Made by a program: the position numbers and the translations under genes. 64,000 bases of DNA from Hydractinia symbiolongicarpus (Eukaryota > Cnidaria > Hydrozoa > Anthoathecata > Hydractiniidae): positions 34,189,851 to 34,253,850 of the forward strand of contig NC_079877.1 of assembly GCF_029227915.1 (NCBI RefSeq). Direction: 5' to 3'. The notes under the pieces are model-generated. The model did not search any database, had not been told where the DNA came from, and saw only the letters and a program-made list of their open reading frames with translations. Below, one piece after another: positions 38,001 to 51,800 of the stretch (position 1 is its first letter; every line of letters begins with the position of its first letter).

Positions 38001-39492
38001 TAAATATATTTTGGTACGAATATGTGACGCAACTGTTGTAACTCAAACGGATTGACACCGTTAGAAAGTCAATGAAATGTGGTTTTTGAAACTGTCTCTA
38101 TTTCTTCGGCGCGCGATAACGGCTAGCATTGGTCCCACAGTAAAAAAAGACTTATTTATCTTAATTTTTAAATAAAGCGCTACCACAGCGCCCAGTGTAA
38201 TCGCTGAGTTCCAGCAATCATGTCAAATTAAGAAGAATGTTATTTCTTGGCGTCCAATTGTCTAACTTATAACATTTATAAGGTCAAAGTCCAAAATCAG
38301 TTCATTTAAGTCGCACAGTCAAACATTTTACAGTTAAAAGCGATGCAACCTAGTAATATCCGAATACTTTCGCTAAATACATGTTGGTACGAATATGTGA
38401 CGCAACCGTTGTAACTCAAACGGAATTATACCGCCAAGAAATCAATGAAATGTAGTTTTTGAGAATGTCTTTATTTCTTCAGCGCGTGCTAACGGCCAGG
38501 ATTGGTCCCACAGTAAGAAAATCTTATTTATCTAAATTTTAAAATGAATCGCTACCACAGGGTCCAGTGTAAACGCTGAGTTCCGGCAATCATGTCAAAT
38601 TAAGAAGAATGTTTTTTCTTGGAGTCCAATTGTCTCATTTATCACACTTATGAGGTCACAGTCCAAAGTTATTTCAATTAAATCCCACAGTCAATCGTTT
38701 CACTGTTAGAAGTGATGCAACCTAGTAATATCAGAAAAACATCGTTAGTACATGTTGGTACGAATATGTGACCCAACCGTTGTAACTCAAACGGATTGAC
38801 ACCGTTAGAAAGTCAATGAAATGTACTTTTTGAAGCTGTCTCTATTTCTTCAGCGCGAACTAACGGCTAGGATTGGTCCCATAGTAAAAAATGACTTATT
38901 TATCTAAATTTTTAAAAAAAGGCAACCCAGAGCCTAATGTAATCGCTGAATTCCAGCAATCATGTCAAATTAAGAAGAATGTTATTCCTTGGAGACCTTT
39001 TGCCTCATTTATTACATTTATAAGGTCACAGTCCTGAATCAGTTCAAATAATTCCCACAATCAATCGTTTCACTGTTAAAAGCGATACAACTTAGGAATA
39101 TCCGAAGAAAATCACTAAATATATTTTGGTACGAATATGTGACGCAACTGTTGTAACTCAAACGGATTGACACCGTTAGAAAGTCAATGAAATGTGGTTT
39201 TTGAAACTGTCTCTATTTCTTCGGCGCGCGATAACGGCTAGCATTGGTCCCACAGTAAAAAGAGACTTATTAATCTTAATTTTTAAATAAAGCGCTACCA
39301 CAGCGCCCAGTGTAATCGCTGAGTTCCAGCAATCATATCAAATTAAGAAGAATGTTTATTTCTTGGAGTCCAGTTGTCTCACTTATAACATTTATAAGGT
39401 CAAAGTCCAAAATCAGTTCAATTAAGTACCACAGTCAATCGTTTCATTGTTGAAAGCGATACAACTTAGTAATATCGGAAGAGAATCACTAA
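35028..39492. repeat. Condensed second version of the 21.3-28.0 kb region
   Basis: Monomer starts: 35028, 35400, 35773, 36145, 36517, 36889, 37262, 37633, 38004, 38377, 38748, 39119. Offsets to the left partner fall in steps: monomers 95-98 to 58-61 at 13,772 bp; the second half of 98 to 66 at 11,908; 99-101 to 68-70 at about 11,534; 102-103 to 74-75 at 10,417. Each step sits in a chimeric monomer (98, 101, 103), so the order is kept while intervening monomers are lost. Confidence 0.78.
37262..39492. repeat. Two copies of a 1115-bp trimer
   Basis: Monomers 101-103 (37262, 37633, 38004) recur as 104-106 (38377, 38748, 39119). Shared markers are the 'cgttagtacatg' joins at 37633 and 38748 and the 'ctaaatatattttgg' heads at 38004 and 39119. 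Several single-base differences separate the copies, for example 'gtgaccc' against 'gtgacgc' and 'atcccgcag' against 'atcccacag'. Confidence 0.87.
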
Positions 39493-40238
39493 ATACATGT
39501 TGGTACGAATATGTAACGCAACCGTTGTAAGTCAAACGGATTGACACCGTTAGAAAGTCAATGAATTTTAGTTTTTCAAACTGTCTCTATTTCTTCGGCG
39601 CGCGATAACGGCTAGGATTGGTCCCACGGTACAAAATGACTTATTTATCTTAATTTTAAAATAAAGCGTTACCACAGCGCCCAGTGTAACCGGTGAGTTC
39701 CATCAATCATGTCAAATTAAGGAGAATGTTATTTCTTCTATTCAAAATGGCTCATTTATTACATTTATAAGGTCAAAGTCCAAAATCAGTTCAATTAAGT
39801 CCCACAGTCAATCGTTTCTCTGTTGAAAGCGATACAACTTAGTAATATCGGAAGAAAATCACTAAATACATTTTGGTACGAATATGTGACGCAACTGTTG
39901 TAACTCAAAAGGATTGGCACCGTTAGAAAGTCAATGAAATGTGGTTTTTGAAACTGTCTCTATTTCTTCAGCGTGCGATAACGGCTAGGATCTGTCTCAC
40001 AGTAAAAAAAGACTTATTTATCTTAATTTTTAAATAAAGCGCTACCACAGCGCCCAGTGTAATCGCTGAGTTCCAGCAATCATGTAAAATTAAGAAGAAT
40101 GTTATTTCTTGGCGCCCAATTGTCTCACTTATAACATTTATAAGGTCAAAGTCCAAAATCAGTTCATTTAAGTCGCACAGTCAAACATTTTACAGTTAAA
40201 AGCGATGCAACCTAGTAATATCCGAATACTTTCGCTAA
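39493..40238. repeat. Satellite monomers 107-108
   Basis: Starts: 39493 and 39866. Monomer 107 has a 'gtaagtcaaacgg' front and a 'gtaaccggtgagttcc' second half. Monomer 108 opens the right-hand family with 'caaaaggattggcacc', shared with monomers at 42101, 42846, 58121, 59982 and 62215. They sit between the condensed block on the left and the long segmental copy on the right. Confidence 0.8.
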
Positions 40239-43200
40239 ATACATGTTGGTAGGAATATGTGACGCAACCGTTGTAACTCAAACGGATTGACACCGTTAGA
40301 AAATCAATGAAATGGAGTTTTTGAAACTGTCTCTATATCTTCAGCGCGCGCTAACGGCTAGGATTGGTCCCACAGTAAAAATGACTTATTTATATAAATT
40401 TTTAAATGAATCGCTACCACAGGGTCCAGTGTAATCGCTGAGTTCCGGCAATCATGTCAAATTAAGAAGAATGTTCTTTCTTGGAGTCCAATAGTCTCAT
40501 TTATCACATTTATAAGGTCACAGTCCTGAATCAGTTCAAATAATTCCCACAGTCAATCGTTTCACTGTTAAAAGCGATACAACTTAGGAATATGCGAAGA
40601 AAATCACTAAATACATTTTGGTACGAATATGTGACGCAACTGTTGTAACTCAAACGGATTGACACCGTTAGAAAGTCAATGAAATGTGGTTTTTGAAACT
40701 GTCTCTATTTCTTCGGCGCGCGATAACGGCTAGGATTGGTCCCACAGTACAAAATGACTTATTTATCTTAATTTTTAAATAAAGCGTTACCACAGCGCCC
40801 AGTGTAACCGGTGAGTTCCATCAATCATGTCAAATTAAGGAGAATGTTATTTCTTCTATTCAAAATGGCTCATTTATTACATTTACAAGGTCAAAGTCCA
40901 AAATCAGTTCAATTAAGTCCCACAGTCAATCGTTTCACTGTTAGAAGCGATGCAACCTAGTAATATCAGAAAGATATCGCTAAATACATGTTGGTACGAA
41001 TATGTGACCCAACCGTTGTAACTCAAACGGATTGAGACCGTTAGAAAGTCAATGAAATGTACTTTTTAAAGCTTTCTCTATTTCTTCAGCGCGAACTAAC
41101 GGCTAGGATTGGTCCCACAGTAAAAAATGACTTATTTATCTAAATTTTTAAAAAAGGGCTACCACAGAGCCTAATGTAATCGCTGAGTTCCAGCAATCAT
41201 GTCAAATTAAGAAGAACGTTATTCCTTGGAGACCTTTTGCCTCATTTATCACATTTATAAGGTCACAGTCCTGAATCAGTTCAAATAATTCCCACAGTCA
41301 ATCGTTTCACTGTTAAAAGCTTTACAACTTAGTAATATCGGAAAAAAATCACTAAATACATGTTGGTACGAATGTGTGACGCAACCGTTGTAACTCAAAC
41401 GGATTGACACCGTTAGAAAGTCAATGAATTGTAGTTTTTCAAACTGTCTCTATTTCTTCGGCGCGCGATAACGGCTAGGATTGGTCCCACAGTACAAAAT
41501 GACTTATTTATCTTAATTTTTAAATAAAGCGTTACCACAGCGCCCAGTGTAACCGGTGAGTTACATCAATCATGTCAAATTAAGGAGAATGTTATTTCTT
41601 CTATTCAAAATGGCTCATTTATTACATTTATAAGGTCAAAGTCCAAAATCAATTCAATTAAGTCCCACAGTCAATCGTTTCACTGTTAGAAGCGATGCAA
41701 CCTAGTAATATCAGAAAAATATCGCTAAATACATGTTGGTACGAATATGTGACCCAACCGTTGTAACTCAAACGGATTGAAACCGTTAGAAAGTCAATGA
41801 AATGTACTTTTTAAAGCTTTCTCTATTTCTTCAGCGCGAACTAACGGCTAGGATTGGTCCCACAGTAAAAAATGACTTATTTATCTAAATTTTTAAAAAA
41901 AGGCTACCACAGAGCCTAATGTAATCGCTGAGTTCCAGCAATCATGTCAAATTACGAAGAATATCATTTCTTGTAGTCAAAATGACTCATTTATCACATT
42001 TATAAGGTCAAAGTCAAAAATCAGTTCAATTAAGTCCCACAGTCAATCGTTTCTCTGTTGAAAGCGATACAACTTAGTAATATCGGAAGAAAATCACTAA
42101 ATGCATTTTGGTACGAATATGTGACGCAACTGTTGTAACTCAAAAGGATTGGCACCGTTAGAAAGTCAATGAAATGTGGTTTTTGAAACTGTCTCTATTT
42201 CTTCAGCGCGCGATAACGGCTAGGATCTGTCTCACAGTAAAAAAAGACTTATTTATCTTAATTTTTAAATAAAGCGCTACCACAGCGCCCAGTGTAATCG
42301 CTGAGTTCCAGCAATCATGTCAAATTAAGAAGAATGTTATTTCTTGGCGCCCAAGTGTCTCACTCATAACATTTATAAGGTCAAAGTCCAAAATCAGTTC
42401 ATTTAAGTCGCACAGTCAAACATTTTACAGTTAAAAGCGATGCAACCTAGTAATATCCGAATACTTTCGCTAATTACATGTTGGTACGAATATGTGACGC
42501 AACCGTTGTAACTCAAACGGATTGACACCGTTAGAAAGTCAATGAAATGTAGTTTTTGAAACTGTCTCTACTTCTTCAGCGCGCGCTAACGGCTAGGATT
42601 GGTCCCACAGTAAAAATGACTTATTTTTCTTAACTTTTAAACAAAGCGCTACCACAGCGCCCAGTGTAACTGCTGAGTTCCAGCAATCATGTCAAATTAA
42701 GAAGAATATCATTTCTTGTAGTCAAAATGACTCATTTATCACATTTATAAGGTCAAAGTCCAAAATCAGTTCAATTAAGTCCCACAGTCAATCGTTTCTC
42801 TGTTGAAAGCGATACAACTTAGTAATATCGGAAGAAAATCACTAAATACATTTTGGTACGAATATGTGACGCAACTGTTGTAACTCAAAAGGATTGGCAC
42901 CGTTAGAAAGTCAATGAAATGTGGTTTTTGAAACTGTCTCTATTTCTTCAGCGTGCGATAACGGCTAGGATCTGTCTCACAGTAAAAAAAGACTTATTTA
43001 TCTTAATTTTTAAATAAAGCGCTACCACAGCGCGCAGTGTAATCGCTGAGTTCCAGCAATCATGTAAAATTAAGAAGAATGTTATTTCTTGGCGCCCAAT
43101 TGTCTCACTTATAACATTTATAAGGTCAAAGTCCAAAATCAGTTAATTTAAGTCGCACAGTCAAACATTTTACAGTTAAAAGCGATGCAACCTAGTAATA

Positions 43201-44706
43201 TCCGAATACTTTCGCTAAATACATGTTGGTACGAATATGTGACGCAACCGTTGTAACTCAAACGGATTGACACCGTTAGAAAGTCAATGAAATGGAGTTT
43301 TTGAAACTGTCTCTATATCTTCAGCGCGCGCTAACGGCTAGGATTGGTCCCACAGTAAAAATGACTTATTTATATAAATTTTTAAATGAATCGCTACCAC
43401 AGGGTCCAGTGTAATCGCTGAGTTCCGGCAATCATGTCAAATTAAGAAGAATGTTCTTTCTTGGAGTCCAATTGTCTCATTTATCACACTTATGAGGTCA
43501 CAGTCCAAAGTTAGTTCAATTAAATCCCACAGTCAATCGTTTCACTGCTAGAAGCGATGCAACCTAGTGATATCAGAAAAACATCGTTAATACATGTTGG
43601 CACGAATATGTGACCCAACCGTTGTAACTTAAACGGATTGACACCGTTAGAAAGTCAATGAAATGTACTTTTTGAAGCTGTCTCTATTTCTTCAGCGCGA
43701 GCTAACGGCTAGGATTGGTCCCACAGTAAAAAATGACTTATTTATCTAAATTTTTAAAAAAAGGCTACCCAGAGCCTAATGTAATCGCTGAATTCCAGCA
43801 ATCATGTCAAATTAAGAAGAATGTTATTCCTTGGAGACCTTTTGCCTCATTTATCACATTTATAAGGTCACAGTCCTGAATCAGTTCAAATAATTCCCAC
43901 AGTCAATCGTTTCACTGTTAAAAGCGATACAACTTAGGAATATCCGAAGAAAATCACTAAATACATTTTGGTACGAATATGTGACGCAACTGTTGTAACT
44001 CAAACGGATTGACACCGTTAGAAAGTCAATGAAATGTGGTTTTTGAAACTGTCTCTATTTCTTCGGCGCGCGATAACGGCTAGGATTGGTCTCACAGTAA
44101 AAAAAGACTTATTTATCTTAATTTTTAAATAAAGCGCTACCACGGCGCCCAGTGTAATCGCTGAGTTCCAGCAATCATGTCAAATTAAGAAGAATGTTAT
44201 TTCTTGGAGTCCAATTGTCTCACTTATAACATTTATAAGGTCAAAGTCCAAAATAAGTTCAATTAAGTCGCACAGTCAAACATTTCACAGTTAAAAGCGA
44301 TACAACTTAGTTATATCGGAAGGAAATCACTAAATACATGTTGGCACGAATATGTGACCCAACCGTTGTAACTCAAACGGATTGACACCGTTAGAAAGTC
44401 AATGAAATGTAGTTTTTGAAACTGTCTCTACTTCTTCAGCGCGCGATAAGGGCTAGGGTTGTTTCCACAGTAATAAATGACTTATTTTTCTTAACTTTTA
44501 AACAAAGCGCTACCACAGCGCCCAGTGTAATTGCTGAGTTCCAGCAATCATGTCAAATTAAGAAGAATATCATTTCTTGTAGTCAAAATGACTCATTTAT
44601 CACATTTAAAAGGTCAAAGTCCAAAATAAGTTCAATTAAGTCGCACAGTCAAACGTTTCACAGTTAAAAGCGATACAACTTAGTAATATCGGAAAGAAAT
44701 CACTAA
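40239..44706. repeat. Long segmental duplication, left copy (12 monomers)
   Basis: Monomer starts: 40239, 40611, 40984, 41356, 41729, 42101, 42474, 42846, 43219, 43590, 43961, 44334. Monomers 109-114 match 152-157 at exactly 16,020 bp. Monomers 117-120 match 158-161 at exactly 15,275 bp. The 745-bp dimer 115-116 is present only here. Shared rare variants include 'ttggtaggaat', 'aaagctttacaac', 'atgcattttgg', 'gttacatcaatc', 'attacgaagaat' and 'cactgctagaag'. Confidence 0.9.
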
Positions 44707-45452
44707 ATACATGTTGGCACGAATATGTGACCCAACCGTTGTTACACAAACAGATTGACACCGTTAGAAAGTCAATGAAATGTAGTTTTTGAAACTGTCT
44801 CTACTTCTTCAGCGCGCGATAAGGGCTAGGATTGTTTCCACAGTAATAAATGACTTATTTTTGTTAACTTTTAAACAAAGCGCTACCACAGCGCGCAGTG
44901 TAATTGCTGAGTTCCAGCAACCATGTCAAATTAAGAAGAATATCATTTCTTGTAGTCAAAATGACTCATTTATCACATTTATAAGGTCAAAGTCCAAAAT
45001 CAGTTAAATTAAGTCCCACAGTCAATCGTTTCACTGTTGAAAGCGATACAACTTAGTAATATCGGAAAAAAATCACTAAATACATGTTGGTACTTATGTG
45101 TGACGCAACCGTTGTGACTCAAACGGATTGACACCGTTAGAAAATCAATAAAATTTAGTTTTAGAAACTCTCTCTATTTCTTCAGCGCGCGATAACGGCT
45201 AGGATCTGTCTCACAGTAAAAAAAGACTTATTTATCTTAATTTTTAAATAAAGCGCCACCACAGCGCCCAGTGTAATCGCTGAGTTCCAGCAATCATGTC
45301 AAATTAAGAAGAATGTTCTTTCTTGGAGTCCAATTGTCTCATTTATCACACTTATGAGGTCACAGTCCAAAGTTAGTTCAATTAAATCCCACAGTCAATC
45401 GTTTCACTGTTAAAAGCGATACAACTTAGGAATATCCGAAGAAAATCACTAA
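44707..45452. repeat. Satellite monomers 121-122
   Basis: Starts: 44707 and 45080. Monomer 121 resembles its left neighbour at 44334 ('ggcacgaatatgtgaccc', 'cgataagggctagg', 'cttttaaac'). Monomer 122 has the 'tacttatgtgtgacgc' head and a second half of the 'gttctttcttggag' type. They link the segmental copy to the 3355-bp higher-order unit. Confidence 0.8.
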
Positions 45453-48400
45453 ATACATTTTGGTACGAATATGTGACGCAACTGTTGTAACTCAAACGGA
45501 TTGACACCGTTAGAAAGTCAATGAAATGTACTTTTTGAAACTGTCTCTACTTCTTCAGCGCGCGATAAGGGCTAGGATTGTTTCCACAGTAATAAATGAC
45601 TTATTTTTCTTAACTTTTAAACAAAGCGCTACCACAGCGCCCAGTGTAATTGCTGAGGTCCAGCAATCATGTCAAATTAAGAAGAATATCATTTCTTGTA
45701 GTCAAAATGACTCATTTATCACATTTATAAGGTCAAAGTCCAAAATCAGTTCAATTAAGTCCCACAGTCAATCGTTTCACTGTTGAAAGCGATACAACTT
45801 AGTAATATCGGAAAAAAATCACTAAATACATGTTGGTACTTATGTGTGACGCAACCGTTGTAACTCAAACGGATTGACACCGTTAGAAAATCAATAAAAT
45901 TTAGTTTAAGAAACTGTCTCTATTTCTTCAGCGCGCGATAACGGCTAGGATTGTTTCCACAATAAAAAATGACTTATTTATCTTAATTTTTAAATAAAGC
46001 TTTACCACAGCGCCCAGTGTAATCGTTGAGTTCCAGCAATCATGTCAAATTAAGAAGAATATTATTTCTTGTAGTCAAAATGACTCATTTATCACATTTA
46101 TAAGGTCAAAGTCCAAAATCAGTTCAAATACGTCCCACAGTCAATCGTTTCACTGTTGAAAGCGATACAACTTAGTAATATCGGAAGGAAATCACTAAAT
46201 ACATGTTGGCACGAATATGTGACCCAACCGTTGTAACTCAAACGGATTGACACCGTTAGAAAGTCAATGAAATGTAGTTTTTGAAACTGTCTCTACTTCT
46301 TCAGCGCGCGATAACGGCTAGGATTGTTTCGACAGTAATAAATGACTTATTTTTCTTAACTTTTAAACAAAGCGCTACCACAGCGCCCAGTGTAATTGCT
46401 GAGTTCCAGCAATCATGTCAAATTAAAAAGAATATCATTTCTTGTAGTCAAAATGACTCATTTATCACATTTATAAGGTCAAAGTCCCAAATCAGTTCAA
46501 TTAAGTCCCACAGTCAATCGTTTCACTGTTGAAAGCGATACAACTTAGTAATATCGGAAAAGAATCACTAAATACATGTTGGTACTTATGTGTGACGCAA
46601 CCGTTGTAACTCAAACGGATTGACACCGTTAGAAAGTCAATGAAATGTAGTTTTTGAAGCTGTCTCTACTTCTTCAGCGCGCGATAACGGCTAGGATTGT
46701 TTCCACAGTAATAAATGACTTATTTTTCTTAACTTTTAAACAAAGCGCTATCACAGCGCCCAGTGTAATTGCTGAGTTCCAGCAATCATGTCAAATTAAA
46801 AAGAATATCATTTCTTGTAGTCAAAATGACTCATTTATCACATTTATAAGGTCAAAGTCCAAAATCAGTTCAATTAAGTCCCACAGTCAATCGTTTCACT
46901 GTTGAAAGCGATACAACTTAGTAATATCGGAAAGAAATCACTAAATACATGTTGGTACTTATGTGTGACGCAACCGTTGTAACTCAAACGGATTGACACC
47001 GTTAGAAAATCAATAAAATTTAGTTTTAGAAACTGTCTCTATTTATTCAGCGCGCGATAACGGCTAGGATTAGTCCCACAATAAAAAATGACTTATTTAT
47101 CTTAATTTTTAAATAAAGCCTTACCACAGCGCCTAGTGTAATCGTTGAGTTCCAGCAATCATGTCAAATTAAGAAGAATATCATTTCTTGTAGTCAAAAT
47201 GACTCATTTATCACATTTATAAGGTCAAAGTCCAAAATCAGTTCAAATAAGTCCCACAGTCAATCGTTTCACTGTTGAAAGCGATACAACTTAGTAATAT
47301 CGGAAAAAAATCACTAAATACATGTTGGTACGAATGTGTGACGCAACCGTTGTAACTCAAACGGATTGACACCGTTAGAAAATCATTGAAATTTAGTTTT
47401 AGAAACTGTCTCTATTTCTTCAGCGCGCGATAACGGCTAGGATTGGTCCCACAGTAAAAAATGACTTATTTATCTTAATTTTTAAATAAAGCCTTACCAC
47501 AGCGCCCAGTGTAATCGCTGGGTTCCAGCAATCATGTCAAATTAAGAAGAATATCATTTCTTGTAGTCAAAATGACTCATTTATCACATTTATAAGGTCA
47601 AAGTCCAAAATCAGTTCAATTAATTCCCACAGTCAATCGTCTCACTGTTAAAAGCGATACAACTTAGTAATATCGGAAGAAAATCACTAAATACATGTTG
47701 GCACGATTATGTGACGCAACCGTTGTAAGTCAAATGGATTGACACCGTTAGAAAGTCAACGAAATGTAGTTTTTCAAACTGTCTCTACTTCTTCGGCGCG
47801 CGATAACGGCTAGGATTGGTCCCACAGTAAAAAATGACTTATTTATCTTAATTTTTAAACAAAGCGCTACCACAGCGCCCAGTGTAATCGCTGAGTTCCA
47901 GCAATCATGTCAAATTAAGAAGAATGTTATTTCTTGGAGTCCAATTGTCTCACTTATAACATTTATAAGGTCCAAGTCCAAAATAAGTTCAATTAAGTCG
48001 CACAGTCAAACGTTTCACAGTTAAAAGCGATACAACTTAGTAATATCGGAAGGAAATCACTAAATACATGTTGGCACGAATATGTGACCCAACCGTTGTA
48101 ACTCAAACGGATTGACACCGTTAGAAAGTCAATGAAATGTACTTTTTGAAACTGTCTCTACTTCTTCAGCGCGAACTAACGGCTAGGATTGGTCCCACAG
48201 TAAAAAATGACTTATTTATCTAAATTTTAAAAAAAAGGCTACCCAGAGCCTAATGTAATCGCTGAATTCCAGCAATCATGTCAAATTAAGAAGAATGTTA
48301 TTCCTTGGAGACCTTTTGCCTCATTTATCACATTTATAAGGTCACAGTCCTGAATCAGTTCAAATAATTCCCACAGTCAATCGTTTCACTGTTAAAAGCG

Positions 48401-48807
48401 ATACAACTTAGGAATATCCGAAGAAAATCACTAAATACATTTCGGTACGAATATGTGACGCAACTGTTGTAACTCAAACGGATTGACACCGTTAGAAAGT
48501 CAATGAAATGTGGTTTTTGAAACTGTCTCTATTTCTTCGGGGCGCGATAACGGCTAGGATTGGTCATACAGTAAAAAAAGACTTATTTATCTTAATTTTT
48601 AAATAAAGCGCTACCACAGCGCCCAGTGTAATCGCTGAGTTCCAGCAATCATGTCAAATTAAGAAGAATGTTATTTCTTGGAGTCCAATTGTCTCACTTA
48701 TAACATTTATAAGGTCCAAGTCCAAAATAAGTTCAATTAAGTCGCACAGTCAAACGTTTCACAGTTAAAAGCGATACAACTTAGTAATATCGGAAGGAAA
48801 TCACTAA
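45453..48807. repeat. Nine-monomer higher-order unit, copy 1 (3355 bp)
   Basis: Monomer starts: 45453, 45826, 46199, 46572, 46945, 47318, 47691, 48064, 48435. From about 45500 to 48170 the sequence repeats 3355 bp downstream. I saw only about four single-base differences over some 2.67 kb (near 45862, 45920, 47138 and 47387). The rest of monomer 130, and 131, have no equivalent in the second copy. Most monomers here are of the class that keeps a forward frame open. Confidence 0.92.
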
Positions 48808-51800
48808 ATACATGTTGGCACGAATATGTGACCCAACCGTTGTAACTCAAACGGATTGACACCGTTAGAAAGTCAATGAAATGTACTTTTTGAAACTGTC
48901 TCTACTTCTTCAGCGCGCGATAAGGGCTAGGATTGTTTCCACAGTAATAAATGACTTATTTTTCTTAACTTTTAAACAAAGCGCTACCACAGCGCCCAGT
49001 GTAATTGCTGAGGTCCAGCAATCATGTCAAATTAAGAAGAATATCATTTCTTGTAGTCAAAATGACTCATTTATCACATTTATAAGGTCAAAGTCCAAAA
49101 TCAGTTCAATTAAGTCCCACAGTCAATCGTTTCACTGTTGAAAGCGATACAACTTAGTAATATCGGAAAAAAATCACTAAATACATGTTGGTACTTATGT
49201 GTGACGCAACCGTTCTAACTCAAACGGATTGACACCGTTAGAAAATCAATAAAATTTAGTTTAAGAAACTGTCTCTATTTTTTCAGCGCGCGATAACGGC
49301 TAGGATTGTTTCCACAATAAAAAATGACTTATTTATCTTAATTTTTAAATAAAGCTTTACCACAGCGCCCAGTGTAATCGTTGAGTTCCAGCAATCATGT
49401 CAAATTAAGAAGAATATTATTTCTTGTAGTCAAAATGACTCATTTATCACATTTATAAGGTCAAAGTCCAAAATCAGTTCAAATACGTCCCACAGTCAAT
49501 CGTTTCACTGTTGAAAGCGATACAACTTAGTAATATCGGAAGGAAATCACTAAATACATGTTGGCACGAATATGTGACCCAACCGTTGTAACTCAAACGG
49601 ATTGACACCGTTAGAAAGTCAATGAAATGTAGTTTTTGAAACTGTCTCTACTTCTTCAGCGCGCGATAACGGCTAGGATTGTTTCGACAGTAATAAATGA
49701 CTTATTTTTCTTAACTTTTAAACAAAGCGCTACCACAGCGCCCAGTGTAATTGCTGAGTTCCAGCAATCATGTCAAATTAAAAAGAATATCATTTCTTGT
49801 AGTCAAAATGACTCATTTATCACATTTATAAGGTCAAAGTCCCAAATCAGTTCAATTAAGTCCCACAGTCAATCGTTTCACTGTTGAAAGCGATACAACT
49901 TAGTAATATCGGAAAAGAATCACTAAATACATGTTGGTACTTATGTGTGACGCAACCGTTGTAACTCAAACGGATTGACACCGTTAGAAAGTCAATGAAA
50001 TGTAGTTTTTGAAGCTGTCTCTACTTCTTCAGCGCGCGATAACGGCTAGGATTGTTTCCACAGTAATAAATGACTTATTTTTCTTAACTTTTAAACAAAG
50101 CGCTATCACAGCGCCCAGTGTAATTGCTGAGTTCCAGCAATCATGTCAAATTAAAAAGAATATCATTTCTTGTAGTCAAAATGACTCATTTATCACATTT
50201 ATAAGGTCAAAGTCCAAAATCAGTTCAATTAAGTCCCACAGTCAATCGTTTCACTGTTGAAAGCGATACAACTTAGTAATATCGGAAAGAAATCACTAAA
50301 TACATGTTGGTACTTATGTGTGACGCAACCGTTGTAACTCAAACGGATTGACACCGTTAGAAAATCAATAAAATTTAGTTTTAGAAACTGTCTCTATTTA
50401 TTCAGCGCGCGATAACGGCTAGGATTAGTCCCACAATAAAAAATGACTTATTTATCTTAATTTTTAAATAAAGCCTTACCACAGCGCCTAGTGTAATTGT
50501 TGAGTTCCAGCAATCATGTCAAATTAAGAAGAATATCATTTCTTGTAGTCAAAATGACTCATTTATCACATTTATAAGGTCAAAGTCCAAAATCAGTTCA
50601 AATAAGTCCCACAGTCAATCGTTTCACTGTTGAAAGCGATACAACTTAGTAATATCGGAAAAAAATCACTAAATACATGTTGGTACGAATGTGTGACGCA
50701 ACCGTTGTAACTCAAACGGATTGACACCGTTAGAAAATCAATGAAATTTAGTTTTAGAAACTGTCTCTATTTCTTCAGCGCGCGATAACGGCTAGGATTG
50801 GTCCCACAGTAAAAAATGACTTATTTATCTTAATTTTTAAATAAAGCCTTACCACAGCGCCCAGTGTAATCGCTGGGTTCCAGCAATCATGTCAAATTAA
50901 GAAGAATATCATTTCTTGTAGTCAAAATGACTCATTTATCACATTTATAAGGTCAAAGTCCAAAATCAGTTCAATTAATTCCCACAGTCAATCGTCTCAC
51001 TGTTAAAAGCGATACAACTTAGTAATATCGGAAGAAAATCACTAAATACATGTTGGCACGATTATGTGACGCAACCGTTGTAAGTCAAATGGATTGACAC
51101 CGTTAGAAAGTCAACGAAATGTAGTTTTTCAAACTGTCTCTACTTCTTCGGCGCGCGATAACGGCTAGGATTGGTCCCACAGTAAAAAATGACTTATTTA
51201 TCTTAATTTTTAAACAAAGCGCTACCACAGCGCCCAGTGTAATCGCTGAGTTCCAGCAATCATGTCAAATTAAGAAGAATGTTATTTCTTGGAGTCCAAT
51301 TGTCTCACTTATAACATTTATAAGGTCCAAGTCCAAAATAAGTTCAATTAAGTCGCACAGTCAAACGTTTCACAGTTAAAAGCGATACAACTTAGTAATA
51401 TCGGAAGGAAATCACTAAATACATGTTGGCACGAATATGTGACCCAACCGTTGTAACTCAAACGGATTGACACCGTTAGAAAGTCAATGAAATGTACTTT
51501 TTGAAACTGTCTCTACTTCTTCAGCGCGCGATAAGGGCTAGGATTGTTTCCACAGTAATAAATGACTTATTTTTCTTAACTTTTAAACAAAGCGCTATCA
51601 CAGCGCCCAGTGTAATTGCTGAGTTCCAGCAATCATGTCAAATTAAAAAGAATATCATTTCTTGTAGTCAAAATGACTCATTTATCACATTTATAAGGTC
51701 AAAGTCCAAAATCAGTTCAATTAAGTCCCACAGTCAATCGTTTCACTGTTGAAAGCAATACAACTTAGTAATATCGGAAAGAAATCACTAAATACATGTT

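Noticed and set aside
39968-40156. Reverse-strand open frames of 62 codons (also 42948-43136, 60084-60272, 62317-62505)
   Set aside because: They start at TTG on the minus strand, occur only in the 'ggattggcacc' monomer class, and are copies of each other through satellite duplication. Nothing suggests a protein family.
45526-51752. Forward open frames of 72-86 codons recurring at the same place in many monomers (for example 1934-2194, 4920-5171, 46281-46532, 59691-59942)
   Set aside because: They begin at TTG ('tttttgaaactg') rather than ATG, always sit at the same monomer phase, and exist only in the class with 'cttaacttttaaac'. Other classes interrupt them with stops, and no promoter or conserved start context accompanies them. 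They are satellite by-products.
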